The translations under genes and the position numbers were made by a program. This document shows, piece by piece, positions 45,190 to 54,508 of a DNA stretch of 64,000 bases. The DNA lies in the NCBI GenBank assembly GCA_947489325.1, contig CANLDA010000002.1, positions 62,001-126,000 of the forward strand. The letters are read 5' to 3'. The notes under the pieces were generated by a model. The model did no database searches. It was not told the DNA's origin and saw only the letters and a program-made list of their open reading frames with translations. This DNA is from an uncultured Paracoccaceae bacterium. Lineage in GTDB: Bacteria; Pseudomonadota; Alphaproteobacteria; Rhodobacterales; Rhodobacteraceae. How positions within the stretch are numbered: position 1 is the first letter of the stretch; each line of letters starts with the position of its first letter.

Positions 45190-47010
45190 ATGCTTGATGG
45201 GCTGATTGCACGGATCGAAAACCTGCAAGTGACGTTTCAAACCAAAGACGGTCCGGTTGTCGGTGTTCAGGATGTGTCGTTTGGCATCAACCCCGGTGAA
45301 ACCCTATGCATTGTTGGTGAATCCGGATCAGGTAAATCGGTCAGCAGCCTGTCTTTGATGCGCCTTGTCGAATTCGGTGGTGGGGAAATCACAGGCGGGC
45401 GCCTGCTGTTTGATCGCTGTTACGGTGAGGCTGTAGATATTGCTGAGACCAAACAGGACTTGATGCGCACGATTCGCGGCAACGAGATCGGCATGATCTT
45501 TCAAGAACCCATGACCGCGCTGAACCCTGTCTTTACGGTAGGGCGACAATTAACCGAAGGGCTGCGCCTGCACAAAGGCATGACCAAAGATGAAGCACAG
45601 CTGCGCGCATTGGAATTGCTGCGCGAGGTGCGTATTCCTGAACCAGAGCGCCGCCTGAAACAATATCCGCATGAGCTATCTGGGGGCATGCGCCAGCGTG
45701 TAGTGATCGCGATGGCAATGGCTTGCGAGCCACGCCTGTTGATCGCGGATGAACCAACAACCGCCTTGGATGTGACTATTCAGGCTGAAATTCTTGCCCT
45801 GATGGATCGGCTCAAGCGCGAAACAGGGACGGCGGTGATGTTCATCACCCACGATATGGCTGTGGTGGCCCAGATGGCCGACCGGGTTGTCGTGATGTAT
45901 CGCGGTACCAAGGTCGAAGAGGGCACGGTCACCGAGATTTTTGAAAACCCACAGCATGAATATACCAAATCTTTGCTGGCGGCGGTGCCAAGGTTGGGCG
46001 AAATGCGAGGCAAAGCCTTGCCTGAACCGATGAAGCTTTTGGGGGCAGAAGATCGTGCGACTGCGCCCATTTCAGGCTCTGACGAGGTGCTGCTGGAAGT
46101 GAAAAACCTGACCACGCGCTTTCCGGTCAAAGGGGGCTTTTTCCGCCGCACCGTGGCCAATGTACATGCCGTAGAGGATCTGTCGTTCACGATCAACAAA
46201 GGGCAAACGCTGTCACTGGTTGGTGAATCTGGTTGCGGTAAATCCACGGCTGGGCGGTCGATCTTGCGGTTGATTGAACCGCTGACCGGACAGGTTGTTT
46301 TGGGTGGCAAGGACATCATGGCGCTTGGGCCCGAACAGCTCCGTCGGGCGCGGCAGGACATGCAGATGGTGTTTCAGGATCCATTTGCCTCACTCAATCC
46401 CCAAATGCAGCTGCAGGATCAAGTGGCAGAACCCATGCGCAACTTTGGCACGCATTCCGGGCAGGAACTGGAAGACCGCGTTGCGATGCTGTTTGATCGG
46501 GTGGAATTGCCCCGCAGTTTCATGCGCCGCTATCCGCACGAAATGTCGGGTGGGCAACGTCAAAGGATTGCGATCGCTCGTGCGCTTGCGCTGAACCCCA
46601 AGTTGATTGTTGCGGATGAGGCCGTGTCGGCCCTTGATGTGTCGGTTCAGGCGCAGGTGCTGAACCTGATGATGGAGCTTCAGGCCGAACTGGGGCTGTC
46701 CTTTCTATTTATTTCCCATGACATGGCTGTGGTGGAACGTGTCAGTCATAACGTGGGTGTCATGTATCTGGGCCGCATCGTGGAAATTGGCCCGCGTCAA
46801 GCCGTGTTTGAAAGCCCACAACATCCCTATACTCAGGCTTTGATGAAGGCGGTGCCGATTGCCGATCCCAAGCGGCGCCAGTCCGAAAAAGATTTAAATT
46901 TCAAACCAATCCCATCGCCAATACATGAAATTGGATATGATCCCGGCCCCAGCGAATATGCCGAGGTAACACCCGGCCATTTCATCCTGACTTCTGAAAG
47001 CGGATACTGA
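45190..47010 (+). CDS. Fused Opp/Dpp-type ABC transporter ATPase (OppD-OppF)
   Basis: The 606-residue protein has two ATPase modules. The first (1-265) has GESGSGKS, LSGGMRQRV and LLIADEPTTALDV; the second (from about 300) has GESGCGKST, MSGGQRQRI and LIVADEAVSALDV. Both are followed by oligopeptide-transporter C-terminal stretches (QHEYTKSLLAAVP; QHPYTQALMKAVP). In the second Walker B segment the Pro usual after Glu is Ala (DEAVSALD), which occurs in OppF. It powers the OppB/OppC-like permeases encoded on the other strand. It is followed two bases later by the first M20 gene. Confidence 0.93.
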   Translation: MLDGLIARIENLQVTFQTKDGPVVGVQDVSFGINPGETLCIVGESGSGKSVSSLSLMRLVEFGGGEITGGRLLFDRCYGEAVDIAETKQDLMRTIRGNEIGMIFQEPMTALNPVFTVGRQLTEGLRLHKGMTKDEAQLRALELLREVRIPEPERRLKQYPHELSGGMRQRVVIAMAMACEPRLLIADEPTTALDVTIQAEILALMDRLKRETGTAVMFITHDMAVVAQMADRVVVMYRGTKVEEGTVTEIFENPQHEYTKSLLAAVPRLGEMRGKALPEPMKLLGAEDRATAPISGSDEVLLEVKNLTTRFPVKGGFFRRTVANVHAVEDLSFTINKGQTLSLVGESGCGKSTAGRSILRLIEPLTGQVVLGGKDIMALGPEQLRRARQDMQMVFQDPFASLNPQMQLQDQVAEPMRNFGTHSGQELEDRVAMLFDRVELPRSFMRRYPHEMSGGQRQRIAIARALALNPKLIVADEAVSALDVSVQAQVLNLMMELQAELGLSFLFISHDMAVVERVSHNVGVMYLGRIVEIGPRQAVFESPQHPYTQALMKAVPIADPKRRQSEKDLNFKPIPSPIHEIGYDPGPSEYAEVTPGHFILTSESGY

Positions 47011-47012
47011 TC

Positions 47013-48176
47013 ATGACCACGCGTATGACGCCGTATGAGTTGATGGCAAAGCTGATCAGCTTTCCTACTGTGAGCCGCGACAGCAACCTGCCACTGGTCG
47101 ACTGGGTCGAGGAGTACCTGGGCAGCCATGGCATTGTCTCGCATCGTCATCTGGATGAAACGGGACAAAAAGCAGCGCTGTTTGCCCATGTTGGTCCCGT
47201 TGTGGACGGCGGAATTGTCCTGTCAGGCCACACCGATGTGGTGCCTGTGGATGGGCAACCTTGGGACAGTGATCCGTTTGACGTGATAGAGCGGGACGGA
47301 AAATATTACGGGCGTGGCACCTGTGACATGAAAGGCTTTGACGCGTTGGCAATCTGGGCCTTGGTCGAAGGGCATTATGGCGACCTGAAGCGGCCGCTTC
47401 AACTGGCGCTGAGCTATGACGAAGAAGTGGGCTGCCTTGGAGCGCCACCAATGATTGAGGCGATGCAAGGCGTGGTGCCGCGTGCATCCACGGTGATTGT
47501 GGGCGAGCCTTCGATGATGAAAACGGTATCAGGTCACAAAGGTGGATTTGGGTATTTTGTTAACATTCAAGGGTTTGAGGTGCATAGCTCACTTATGCAT
47601 ACAGGTGTGAATGCGATCATGTATGGGGCCAAATTGATTGACTGGGCCAATCAGGTGAATGCCGCCAATCGCGCCAAACCTCCCAATCCTTTGGCTGTGG
47701 ATTTTGTCCCGCCATGGACCACGGCCCATGTTGGTATGATCGAAGGCGGCACTGCTCATAATATCACGGCCAAGGATTGCCGTTTTGGATTTGATTTCCG
47801 CGTGGTGCCGGGCGAAGACATGGAAGACTGGAAAGCAGCCTTTAAATCTCGCGTGCGCGAGGTCGAGGCCGAGATGCAGGGCGTTGTGCCTAAGACACGT
47901 ATCACGCTGGAACCGTTTTTTGAGATACCCGGTCTTGCCCCTGAACAAGACGGTGAGGCCGAGGCCCTCACCCGCCGTCTGACAGGGGACAATGCGGTGC
48001 ATGTGGTCAGCTATGGCACCGAAGGCGGACAATTTCAGCAGGCGGGCTATTCGGTTGTGATCTGTGGGCCGGGCAATATTGAACAGGCTCATCAACCCAA
48101 CGAATATATCAGCGTGGCGCAGTTCAACGCCGGGCATGCCTTTATGGAGAGCCTGTTGGATATGATACTTAAATGA
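47013..48176 (+). CDS. argE: M20 family acetylornithine deacetylase-like hydrolase (ArgE type)
   Basis: The 387-residue metallohydrolase has the ArgE/DapE layout: SGHTDVVPVDGQPW with first His and Asp metal ligands, YYGRGTCDMKGFDAL with the bridging Asp, YDEEVGCLGAP with catalytic and metal-binding Glu, a lid domain at about 180-290, and a late ligand His in GNIEQAHQPNEYI. ArgE removes acetyl from N-acetylornithine. In this transporter operon the real substrate may instead be the imported N-acyl amino acid. It overlaps the next gene by four bases (ATGA). Confidence 0.88.
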   Translation: MTTRMTPYELMAKLISFPTVSRDSNLPLVDWVEEYLGSHGIVSHRHLDETGQKAALFAHVGPVVDGGIVLSGHTDVVPVDGQPWDSDPFDVIERDGKYYGRGTCDMKGFDALAIWALVEGHYGDLKRPLQLALSYDEEVGCLGAPPMIEAMQGVVPRASTVIVGEPSMMKTVSGHKGGFGYFVNIQGFEVHSSLMHTGVNAIMYGAKLIDWANQVNAANRAKPPNPLAVDFVPPWTTAHVGMIEGGTAHNITAKDCRFGFDFRVVPGEDMEDWKAAFKSRVREVEAEMQGVVPKTRITLEPFFEIPGLAPEQDGEAEALTRRLTGDNAVHVVSYGTEGGQFQQAGYSVVICGPGNIEQAHQPNEYISVAQFNAGHAFMESLLDMILK

Positions 48177-49519
48177 CGCCATTCCCGTTTTCTGATCAAA
48201 ATCCGGTGGAGCATGGCGGTGACCTGCCAGATGCAGTTGATGTGGCCATCATTGGGGGCGGCATCATTGGCGTGATGAGCGCTTATTACCTTGCGCAAAA
48301 GGGCCTACGGGTCTTGGTTCTGGAAAAGGGGCGCGTGGCGGCCGAGCAATCTAGTCGCAACTGGGGGTGGGTGCGTCAGCAAAACCGAGATCACGCGGAA
48401 TTACCCATTATGGTAGAAGCCAACCGGCTGTGGCGTGGGTTGGATATGCAGACAAATAATCGCCTTGGGTTGGCGCGATGTGGCTTAACATATCTGGCGG
48501 AAAGTGACGCAGATACAAGTAATTACGATGATTGGTTAAAGTTAGCACACGCCCATGATGTGGACAGTTGTATTCTGAGTTCCACTGAGGTTGCCAAGAT
48601 GTTCTCTGGTGCGATCCACCAATATGCAGGGGCGCTGCATACGCCCAGCGACATGCGGGCCGAACCGTGGAAGGCGGTGCCCGTTCTGGCGCGGCTGGCG
48701 GTTGAACACGGGGTAATGATCCGCGAAGGCTGTGCCGTACGTGCGCTGGATATAGTGGCGGGTCGCGTGTGTGGCGTTGTCACAGAACAGGGGGTTGTGC
48801 GCGCCGATGCGGTGGTGGTAGCCGGGGGGGCTTGGTCCAATCTGTTTTTGCGTCAATATGGTGTGGATATTCACCAGCTTTCGGTTGGTGCATCGGTGGT
48901 GGCCACTGAACCGTGCCCCGAGGTCTATGCAGGGGGGGCGTCGATGCGCAATCTAGCGTTTCGACGACGTGAAGATGGCGGATATACCATCGCTGCCTCT
49001 GGATTTCATCAGGTGTGGGTGGGCCGGGATGCGTTCCGCTCTTTCGGGAAATACATACCGCAACTGCGCGATGATCCTTTTGGGCGTCAATATTTCCCGG
49101 CCGCACCCAAAGGGTTTCCTGATGCATGGGGCACTGCGCGACACTGGTCCGCAGATGACGTGTCGCCCTTTGAAAAAATGCGTGTTCTGAATCCGGCACC
49201 GCATTTGGGGCGATTGCGCAAAGCGGCAGATAAATTCACCCAACATTTCCCCCAGGTTGGTCAGATCAAATTCCGCACTGCTTGGGCTGGCATGATAGAT
49301 GCCACGCCGGATACTGTGCCCGTGGTTGATCATATTGCTGCTTTGCCGGGCCTTAGTGTTTGCACAGGCATGTGTGGTCATGGTTTTGGGATTGGCCCTG
49401 CCTTTGGGCGCATTATGGCGGATCTGGTGGCAGGGGATGACGTTGGCCATGACCTCAGCCGCTTTCGCGCCGGTCGTTTTTCTGATGGTAGTAAACTGGA
49501 ACTGGGACCGGGGTTATGA
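48173..49519 (+). CDS. FAD-dependent amino acid oxidase / opine oxidase-like protein (DAO family)
   Basis: The 448-residue flavoprotein has the dinucleotide motif VDVAIIGGGIIGVMSAYYLAQKG, VLEKGRVAAEQSSRNWGWVRQQNRD typical of a DadA/opine-oxidase-like DAO subgroup, and a C-terminal SVCTGMCGHGFGIGPAFGRIMADLV that closes the FAD site. It probably oxidises a secondary or primary amine (a D-amino acid or an N-substituted amino acid) to an imine. The start overlaps the upstream M20 gene by four bases, so it belongs to the operon. Exact substrate unknown. Confidence 0.87.
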   Translation: MTPFPFSDQNPVEHGGDLPDAVDVAIIGGGIIGVMSAYYLAQKGLRVLVLEKGRVAAEQSSRNWGWVRQQNRDHAELPIMVEANRLWRGLDMQTNNRLGLARCGLTYLAESDADTSNYDDWLKLAHAHDVDSCILSSTEVAKMFSGAIHQYAGALHTPSDMRAEPWKAVPVLARLAVEHGVMIREGCAVRALDIVAGRVCGVVTEQGVVRADAVVVAGGAWSNLFLRQYGVDIHQLSVGASVVATEPCPEVYAGGASMRNLAFRRREDGGYTIAASGFHQVWVGRDAFRSFGKYIPQLRDDPFGRQYFPAAPKGFPDAWGTARHWSADDVSPFEKMRVLNPAPHLGRLRKAADKFTQHFPQVGQIKFRTAWAGMIDATPDTVPVVDHIAALPGLSVCTGMCGHGFGIGPAFGRIMADLVAGDDVGHDLSRFRAGRFSDGSKLELGPGL

Positions 49520-49622
49520 CCCAGCTGTCACACAAAAATTTGAGCATGATACACTTGGGTGTTCTTGCCGTTTGCTGATCAATCGGTCAGGTTCTCGTGG
49601 ATGAATTTGGAAAGGGCATATC

Positions 49623-50783
49623 ATGGCCGTCAAAAACCGCTTTGCTGAATTGCATGACGAAATCACCGCATGGCGGCGCGATATGCATGAAAATCCGGAA
49701 CTTTTGTTTGAAACGCATCGAACATCGGCGCTGGTGGCAGAAAGATTGCAGGCGTTTGGCTGTGATGAGGTTGTCACGGGGATCGGGCGCACGGGTGTTG
49801 TTGGTCTGATCAAGGGCAATAAGACGTCTTCGGGCAAGGTGATTGGCCTGCGGGCGGATATGGATGCGCTGCCAATTCACGAACAAACCGGGGTGGATTA
49901 TGCCTCTAAGACACCGGGTGCGATGCATGCCTGTGGACATGATGGGCATACGGCAATGTTGTTGGGGGCCGCAAAGTACCTGACAGAGACCCGTAATTTT
50001 GATGGCACAGTTGCGGTGATCTTTCAGCCTGCCGAGGAAGGCGGCGGCGGGGGGCGCGAGATGTGTGAAGATGGCATGATGGCGCGCTTTGGCATTCAAG
50101 AAGTGTACGGCATGCACAATTGGCCCGGTTATCCGGTGGGCAGCTTTGCCATTCGGCCCGGCGCGTTTTTCGCCGCCACAGATCAATTTGACATTACGCT
50201 AGAAGGGTGCGGCGGGCATGCAGCCAAGCCGCATGAAACCATCGACACAACCGTGATGGCGAGTCACGTTGTGTTGGCATTGCAAACCATCGCCAGCCGC
50301 AATGCGGACCCGGTTGAACAGGTGGTGGTGTCGGTGACGTCATTTGAAACATCGTCCACCGCATTCAACGTGATCCCGCAAAAGGTACGGCTGCTTGGTA
50401 CGGTGCGCACATTGAATAAAGAGATGCGCGATCTGGCCGAAGAACGCCTGAAAGCCATCTGTACGGCACAATGCGCGAGTTTTGGCGGTACGGCGGATGT
50501 GACCTATATGCGGGGATATCCTGTGATGGTAAACAGCGATGAGCAAACCACCTTTGCAGCCGACGTGGCCACGGCGGTCAGCGGGTCGTGCCAAGAGGCG
50601 CCTCTGATCATGGGGGGCGAGGATTTTGCCTATATGCTTGAGGAGCGTCCGGGGGCCTATATTCTTGTTGGTAACGGCGATACCGCGATGGTACATCACC
50701 CAGAATATAACTTTAACGATGATGCCATTCCCGCAGGGGCAAGTTGGTGGGCTGAGGTGGCGGAACGCCGGATGCCGCTTTGA
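49623..50783 (+). CDS. M20D amidohydrolase (hippurate hydrolase / HipO-like)
   Basis: The 386-residue enzyme has the M20D motifs RRDMHENPEL, GLRADMDALPIHEQTG, MHACGHDGHTAMLLGAA (metal Cys and His), FQPAEEGGGGGREM (catalytic Glu), YGMHNWP and the late IMGGEDFAYM. Family members split N-acyl amino acids, hippurate or IAA-amino acids. ATG 49623 follows GGAAAGG. It is 103 bp after the oxidase gene; the gap has no ORF and may carry its own promoter, but the same strand and similar chemistry suggest one pathway. Confidence 0.92.
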   Translation: MAVKNRFAELHDEITAWRRDMHENPELLFETHRTSALVAERLQAFGCDEVVTGIGRTGVVGLIKGNKTSSGKVIGLRADMDALPIHEQTGVDYASKTPGAMHACGHDGHTAMLLGAAKYLTETRNFDGTVAVIFQPAEEGGGGGREMCEDGMMARFGIQEVYGMHNWPGYPVGSFAIRPGAFFAATDQFDITLEGCGGHAAKPHETIDTTVMASHVVLALQTIASRNADPVEQVVVSVTSFETSSTAFNVIPQKVRLLGTVRTLNKEMRDLAEERLKAICTAQCASFGGTADVTYMRGYPVMVNSDEQTTFAADVATAVSGSCQEAPLIMGGEDFAYMLEERPGAYILVGNGDTAMVHHPEYNFNDDAIPAGASWWAEVAERRMPL

Positions 50784-50815
50784 TCGCCGACGGCACCGTG
50801 TGAGGCGGATGCGGA

Positions 50816-50857
50816 TGCCTCCGGCGGGGATATTTGGGCCAAGAAGAAATCCAAGGC
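50816..50857 (+). repeat. Dispersed CCAAGAAGAA element
   Basis: TGCCTCCGGCGGGGATATTT, then GGG, then CCAAGAAGAAATCCAAG. It lies between convergent genes and matches the reverse of 31571-31612 almost base for base over 40 positions. Confidence 0.85.
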
Positions 50858-50870
50858 TTGCTCGATTTCC

Positions 50871-52157
50871 TTAGTTCGGGAGGAGGGTGAGCAGTTCTTT
50901 TGCAACATCTTGGCGGATGTTGCGGGTGTTCTCGACATATCCAAGGGCGGCTTTAGCAAGGCTGTGGCGGTCTTCGCTGTCAAATAGGTCTGCCAGCTGT
51001 TGGCCAAGGTCCACGTCGTTGCGGACCTGAAGACAGGCCCATTGCGCGGCCATATCATCATAGGCCTGTTGGAAATTCACCACTTTGGGACCATGAAGAA
51101 TCGCGCAATTGGCGTGGGCGGGTTCGTACGGATTGTGCCCACCCACATCTGTGAATGACCCACCAACAAACACAATTGGCGCGAGCGCATACCACATCCC
51201 CATTTCACCTAGGGTGTCGGCGAGGTAGATTTCTGTGGTTAAATCAATTTGCTCTCCCTTGCTGCGCCGTGCGACGCGAAATCCTTGGAGCTTTAACATT
51301 TTTTCAATGACTTCAGCGCGTTCTGGGTGGCGTGGAGCAAGGATCAAGAGGCTGTCAGAATGACGCTCTTGCGCAAGACGATGTGCAGCGGCAATCAATT
51401 CTTCTTCGTCCAGATGCGTGGAGGCTGCGACCCAAAGAGGACGGGTGCCGACGATCTGTTGCAGCCGGGCAAGGGCGGTGTTGTCAAACGGCAGCGGATC
51501 AGAGGATGCCTTAAGATCACCGCTTGTGGCGGTGGTCGTGGCCGGCATGCCCAGATCGATCACAGCAAGACGCGTGTCTTCCGTTTGACATAAGATGCGG
51601 GAAAATCGAGACAGCAAGGATTTTGCAGTCTTGGCAGCGCTTTGCCAGCGTTTAAGCGATCGCTTGGACAGGCGTGCGTTGATCAGTGCCAGCGGAATGC
51701 CGCGTTTGTGGGTCTCAACGATTTGACGTGGCCAAAGTTCGCTTTCGACAAAAACTGCAAGTTCCGGCCGCCAATGTTTCAGGAACCGCCGGGTGGCGCC
51801 GGGAGTGTCAAGAGCTGCATATTGATGAATAACACCTTGAGGTAAGCGCTTGGCGGCCATCTCAGCGGATGTGATTGTGGTGGTCGTGACCAGAATCTGC
51901 GGCGGCACGCTTTGTGAACGCAGATTTTGAATAAGTCCAAGAATGGACAAAAACTCTCCGACGCTGACTGCATGAAACCAGATCAATCGCCCGGGAGGGC
52001 GTGGGCGTGTGGCGTGCCCCATGCGTTCGCGTATGCGCATTGGATCCACACCTGCAGCCAAGAGTTTGCGCTTTTGTTGGTGATGGATCAAAGGCGCACC
52101 AAGAGTGGTGCCCATAGCATATGCGTAATAAAGCAAAGGAAGGCGCGCGGCAGGCAT
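50871..52157 (-). CDS. waaA: 3-deoxy-D-manno-octulosonic acid transferase
   Basis: The 428-residue GT30 enzyme adds Kdo residues to lipid A precursor at the inner membrane. A hydrophobic N-terminus (LPLLYYAYAMGTTLGAPLI) anchors it. Family marks are RLIWFHAVSVGEFLS, ILVTTTTITSAEMA, FVESELWPRQI with the catalytic Glu, LINARLSKRS, and the C-domain FVGGSFTDVGGHNPYEPA. It starts seven bases after moaA, so the two share a transcript although their functions are unrelated. Confidence 0.94.
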   Translation of the reverse strand: MPAARLPLLYYAYAMGTTLGAPLIHHQQKRKLLAAGVDPMRIRERMGHATRPRPPGRLIWFHAVSVGEFLSILGLIQNLRSQSVPPQILVTTTTITSAEMAAKRLPQGVIHQYAALDTPGATRRFLKHWRPELAVFVESELWPRQIVETHKRGIPLALINARLSKRSLKRWQSAAKTAKSLLSRFSRILCQTEDTRLAVIDLGMPATTTATSGDLKASSDPLPFDNTALARLQQIVGTRPLWVAASTHLDEEELIAAAHRLAQERHSDSLLILAPRHPERAEVIEKMLKLQGFRVARRSKGEQIDLTTEIYLADTLGEMGMWYALAPIVFVGGSFTDVGGHNPYEPAHANCAILHGPKVVNFQQAYDDMAAQWACLQVRNDVDLGQQLADLFDSEDRHSLAKAALGYVENTRNIRQDVAKELLTLLPN

Positions 52158-52164
52158 AAGTCGA

Positions 52165-53175
52165 TCAGCCGCCTGTGTGGCTCATGTGGCGCGACATTTG
52201 CCCATCGGGGCGTTGACGCGAATAGTCAAAATCATGACCTTTGGGTTTTAGGGCAATAGCGGTACGGATAGCCGTCTCAAGTGCCCCCTGACCTTCGTCG
52301 TTCATGCGAAGTGGCGCACGCAAGTCGGCCATGTCTTCTTGACCAAGGCACATATAGAGCTGCCCTGTACATGTCAGGCGAACGCGGTTGCAGCTTTCAC
52401 AGAAATTATGGGTGAGGGGCGTGATGAAACCGATCTTTTGCCCGGTTTCTTCGAGACGCACATAGCGCGCAGGGCCACCAGTACGTTCAGACAGTTCAGT
52501 CAGGGTGTAGGTTTCTGCCAGACGGGCCCGCAGATCAGACAAGGGCCAATATTGATCCAGACGATCCTCTTCGCCCATGTCCCCCATTGGCATGACCTCA
52601 ATCCAAGTGAGATCCATATCACGGCTTTTGCACCATTGGGTAATGGGGACCATTTCGTCTTCGTTGAAGTTTTTCAGCGCGACTGCATTAATCTTGACGC
52701 GCAACCCGGCCTCTTGGGCGGCATCAATACCGCGCAGTACATTGGCCAATCGCCCCCACCGGGTGATTTGGGCAAATTTGTCGGTGTCGATGGTATCAAG
52801 CGAGATATTCACGCGGCGCACGCCTGCGGCGTAAAGGTCCTTGGCAAAGCGATGCAGTTGGCTGCCGTTGGTTGTCAGAGTCAGCTCGTTCAACGCGCCG
52901 CTTTCAAGGTGACGCCCCATAGCGTTAAAAAACGTCATGATGTCTCGACGCACCAAAGGTTCCCCACCGGTGATGCGCAGTTTTTTCACACCCAGACGGA
53001 TAAAGGTGGAACACATGCGATCCAACTCTTCCAAGGTCAGTAAATCCCGTTTGGGCAGGAATGTCATGTCCTCGGACATGCAATAGGTGCAGCGAAAATC
53101 GCAGCGGTCCGTGACGGAAACACGCAGATAATCGATTGCGCGCATGAACGGGTCAATGAGGGGTGCAGAGGTCAT
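52165..53175 (-). CDS. moaA: GTP 3',8-cyclase, molybdenum cofactor biosynthesis
   Basis: The 336-residue radical SAM enzyme has the N-terminal cluster motif [14 protein letters not shown] (CxxxCxxC), the SAM motif [11 protein letters not shown], and a C-terminal 4Fe-4S site in [22 protein letters not shown]. It ends in Gly-Gly (SHTGG), as MoaA proteins do. It makes 3',8-cyclo-7,8-dihydro-GTP with MoaC downstream in the pathway. The start at ATG 53175 includes the usual [18 protein letters not shown] leader. Confidence 0.97.
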   Translation of the reverse strand: MTSAPLIDPFMRAIDYLRVSVTDRCDFRCTYCMSEDMTFLPKRDLLTLEELDRMCSTFIRLGVKKLRITGGEPLVRRDIMTFFNAMGRHLESGALNELTLTTNGSQLHRFAKDLYAAGVRRVNISLDTIDTDKFAQITRWGRLANVLRGIDAAQEAGLRVKINAVALKNFNEDEMVPITQWCKSRDMDLTWIEVMPMGDMGEEDRLDQYWPLSDLRARLAETYTLTELSERTGGPARYVRLEETGQKIGFITPLTHNFCESCNRVRLTCTGQLYMCLGQEDMADLRAPLRMNDEGQGALETAIRTAIALKPKGHDFDYSRQRPDGQMSRHMSHTGG

Positions 53176-53211
53176 GATCTCTAGGTAGTGGTTTGCAGGC
53201 GTGGGGGCAAT

Positions 53212-53232
53212 AGGGGCTTTGCCCCTCTGCGG
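53212..53232. repeat. Intergenic hairpin repeat, copy 2
   Basis: AGGGGCTTTGCCCCTCTG with the following CGG, same core as at 24051 and 61269. A degenerate tail (CCCCAAAGAAAACC) follows at 53262-53275. It lies between the alkD stop and the moaA start on the minus strand. Confidence 0.75.
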
Positions 53233-53280
53233 AAATGCGGCTTCATTCCAAGGTCAGTTTCCCCAAAGAAAACCAATGTG

Positions 53281-53961
53281 TCAGGAAGACAGAAATCTGG
53301 CGGCTTCTTTGCGGGCAAAGGGTTTCATGGTTTCCCCATGAATGGCTAGAAAGGCACGGGTGCGATCCGGGTCGTGTTTGGACAGATCTCGCAGCCACCA
53401 AGCGATGGCTTTTTGAATGAACCACGTGTGATCAGTTACATAAGAAGCAGCCCAGCCTAAAACACGGTCGCGAATAAACAGATCCTGTGGTTTGGGGTGG
53501 TTTTGTTTGGTCCAAGGCAGGGTCATGACAAGGGCCGCGCGACGGGTCCACATGTGATCGCTTGTGGTCCAATGTTCGATGTCATTGATGCGGTCCGGGT
53601 TGGCCAAAAGACGTTTCTGCCCAGCCATGCAGGCATGATCAGCAATTGCCCAACTGTCAAAGTCCGCAACCCAAGACTGGATCAAAGCCCAAGCATCATC
53701 ATCCGGGCGGATGCGCGCCTGCGTAAGCAGCTTGGCGGCGGCAATGCGGGCCTCGAATATATCTGTTTGCCAAAGATCTTGGGCAAGGGTGACGCGTTCT
53801 GACACGTCTAGAGTTTGGCGCCAGCCTTTGGTTAGATCGTTCATTGCCGGATTTGGAATGCCCAAAACGGGGCGGGTCTGTTTGTGATAAGCTGCCATCT
53901 GTTCGGCACGACCGGATTCGATCTGTGCCTTGAGGGTGTTAAGGGCTTCATCCAATGTCAT
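53281..53961 (-). CDS. DNA alkylation repair protein, AlkD-like
   Basis: The 226-residue all-helical protein fits the AlkD HEAT-like-repeat family: VLGIPNPAMNDLTKGW, LAQDLWQTDIFEARIAAAKLL, WVADFDSWAIADHAC, WTRRAALVMTLPW and VTDHTWFIQKAIAWWLRDLSK. AlkD glycosylases remove bulky or cationic N3/N7-alkylpurines without base flipping. ATG 53961 follows GAGG; it overlaps the upstream PNPOx-like gene by 14 bases. It is last in the glmU-glmS-PNPOx-alkD chain. Confidence 0.9.
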   Translation of the reverse strand: MTLDEALNTLKAQIESGRAEQMAAYHKQTRPVLGIPNPAMNDLTKGWRQTLDVSERVTLAQDLWQTDIFEARIAAAKLLTQARIRPDDDAWALIQSWVADFDSWAIADHACMAGQKRLLANPDRINDIEHWTTSDHMWTRRAALVMTLPWTKQNHPKPQDLFIRDRVLGWAASYVTDHTWFIQKAIAWWLRDLSKHDPDRTRAFLAIHGETMKPFARKEAARFLSS

Positions 53962-54508
53962 TGTCAGCCTCAATTATGCCAGTGGGCAACCCATCAATCG
54001 TGTGTTGATTACGCTCTGCCCAATAAGTTTTCACACCATCTGCACCGCGATCTTTGGTCCAATGCTTCAAGGTGTCACGCTCTGCTACATAATCAAAGAA
54101 AGGGACGGCATAGCCGCAAGAGGATTGCACCATGTCGATGGTGACATCATAAATCTGACGCGCACCGTCGTTTTCAGGAAAATGCGCGTTGAGTGTGGGA
54201 AAATCTGCGTCTCGGGGGTGCAAAGTGCGCGCGGAGCCATAGGCGCGCAGGATCATTGGTTGTTTTTCAAACCCGCACCACATCAGCGTTATGCGGTTTA
54301 TCTGTTGCAGATGCCCCGCTGTTTCATTGCCGCTGCCTGTCAGGTTTCGCCAAATAATCCGATTGTCATCCAGCACGCGCAGGCTGTCCATGCCTTTAGG
54401 GGATATATTGACGGTTCCAGTTGCTGCGGCCGAGCCCACGAAAAAGATGTGCTGTGCCTTAATGAAAGTGTGGTGGGGGGCTTGAAGGCTTGGGAACTTT
54501 TTGGCCAT
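53948..54508 (-). CDS. Pyridoxamine 5'-phosphate oxidase family protein
   Basis: The 186-residue protein resembles the FMN split-barrel PNPOx-like family seen in stand-alone form: FVGSAAATGTVNISPKGMDSLRVLDDNRIIW, GSGNETAGHLQQINRITLMWCGF, ILRAYGSARTLHPRD. It is not true PdxH, whose motifs are absent; flavin or F420 binding is probable but unproven. Its ATG shares one base with the glmS stop (TAATG) and its end overlaps alkD by 14 bases. Confidence 0.85.
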   Translation of the reverse strand: MAKKFPSLQAPHHTFIKAQHIFFVGSAAATGTVNISPKGMDSLRVLDDNRIIWRNLTGSGNETAGHLQQINRITLMWCGFEKQPMILRAYGSARTLHPRDADFPTLNAHFPENDGARQIYDVTIDMVQSSCGYAVPFFDYVAERDTLKHWTKDRGADGVKTYWAERNQHTIDGLPTGIIEADNDIG

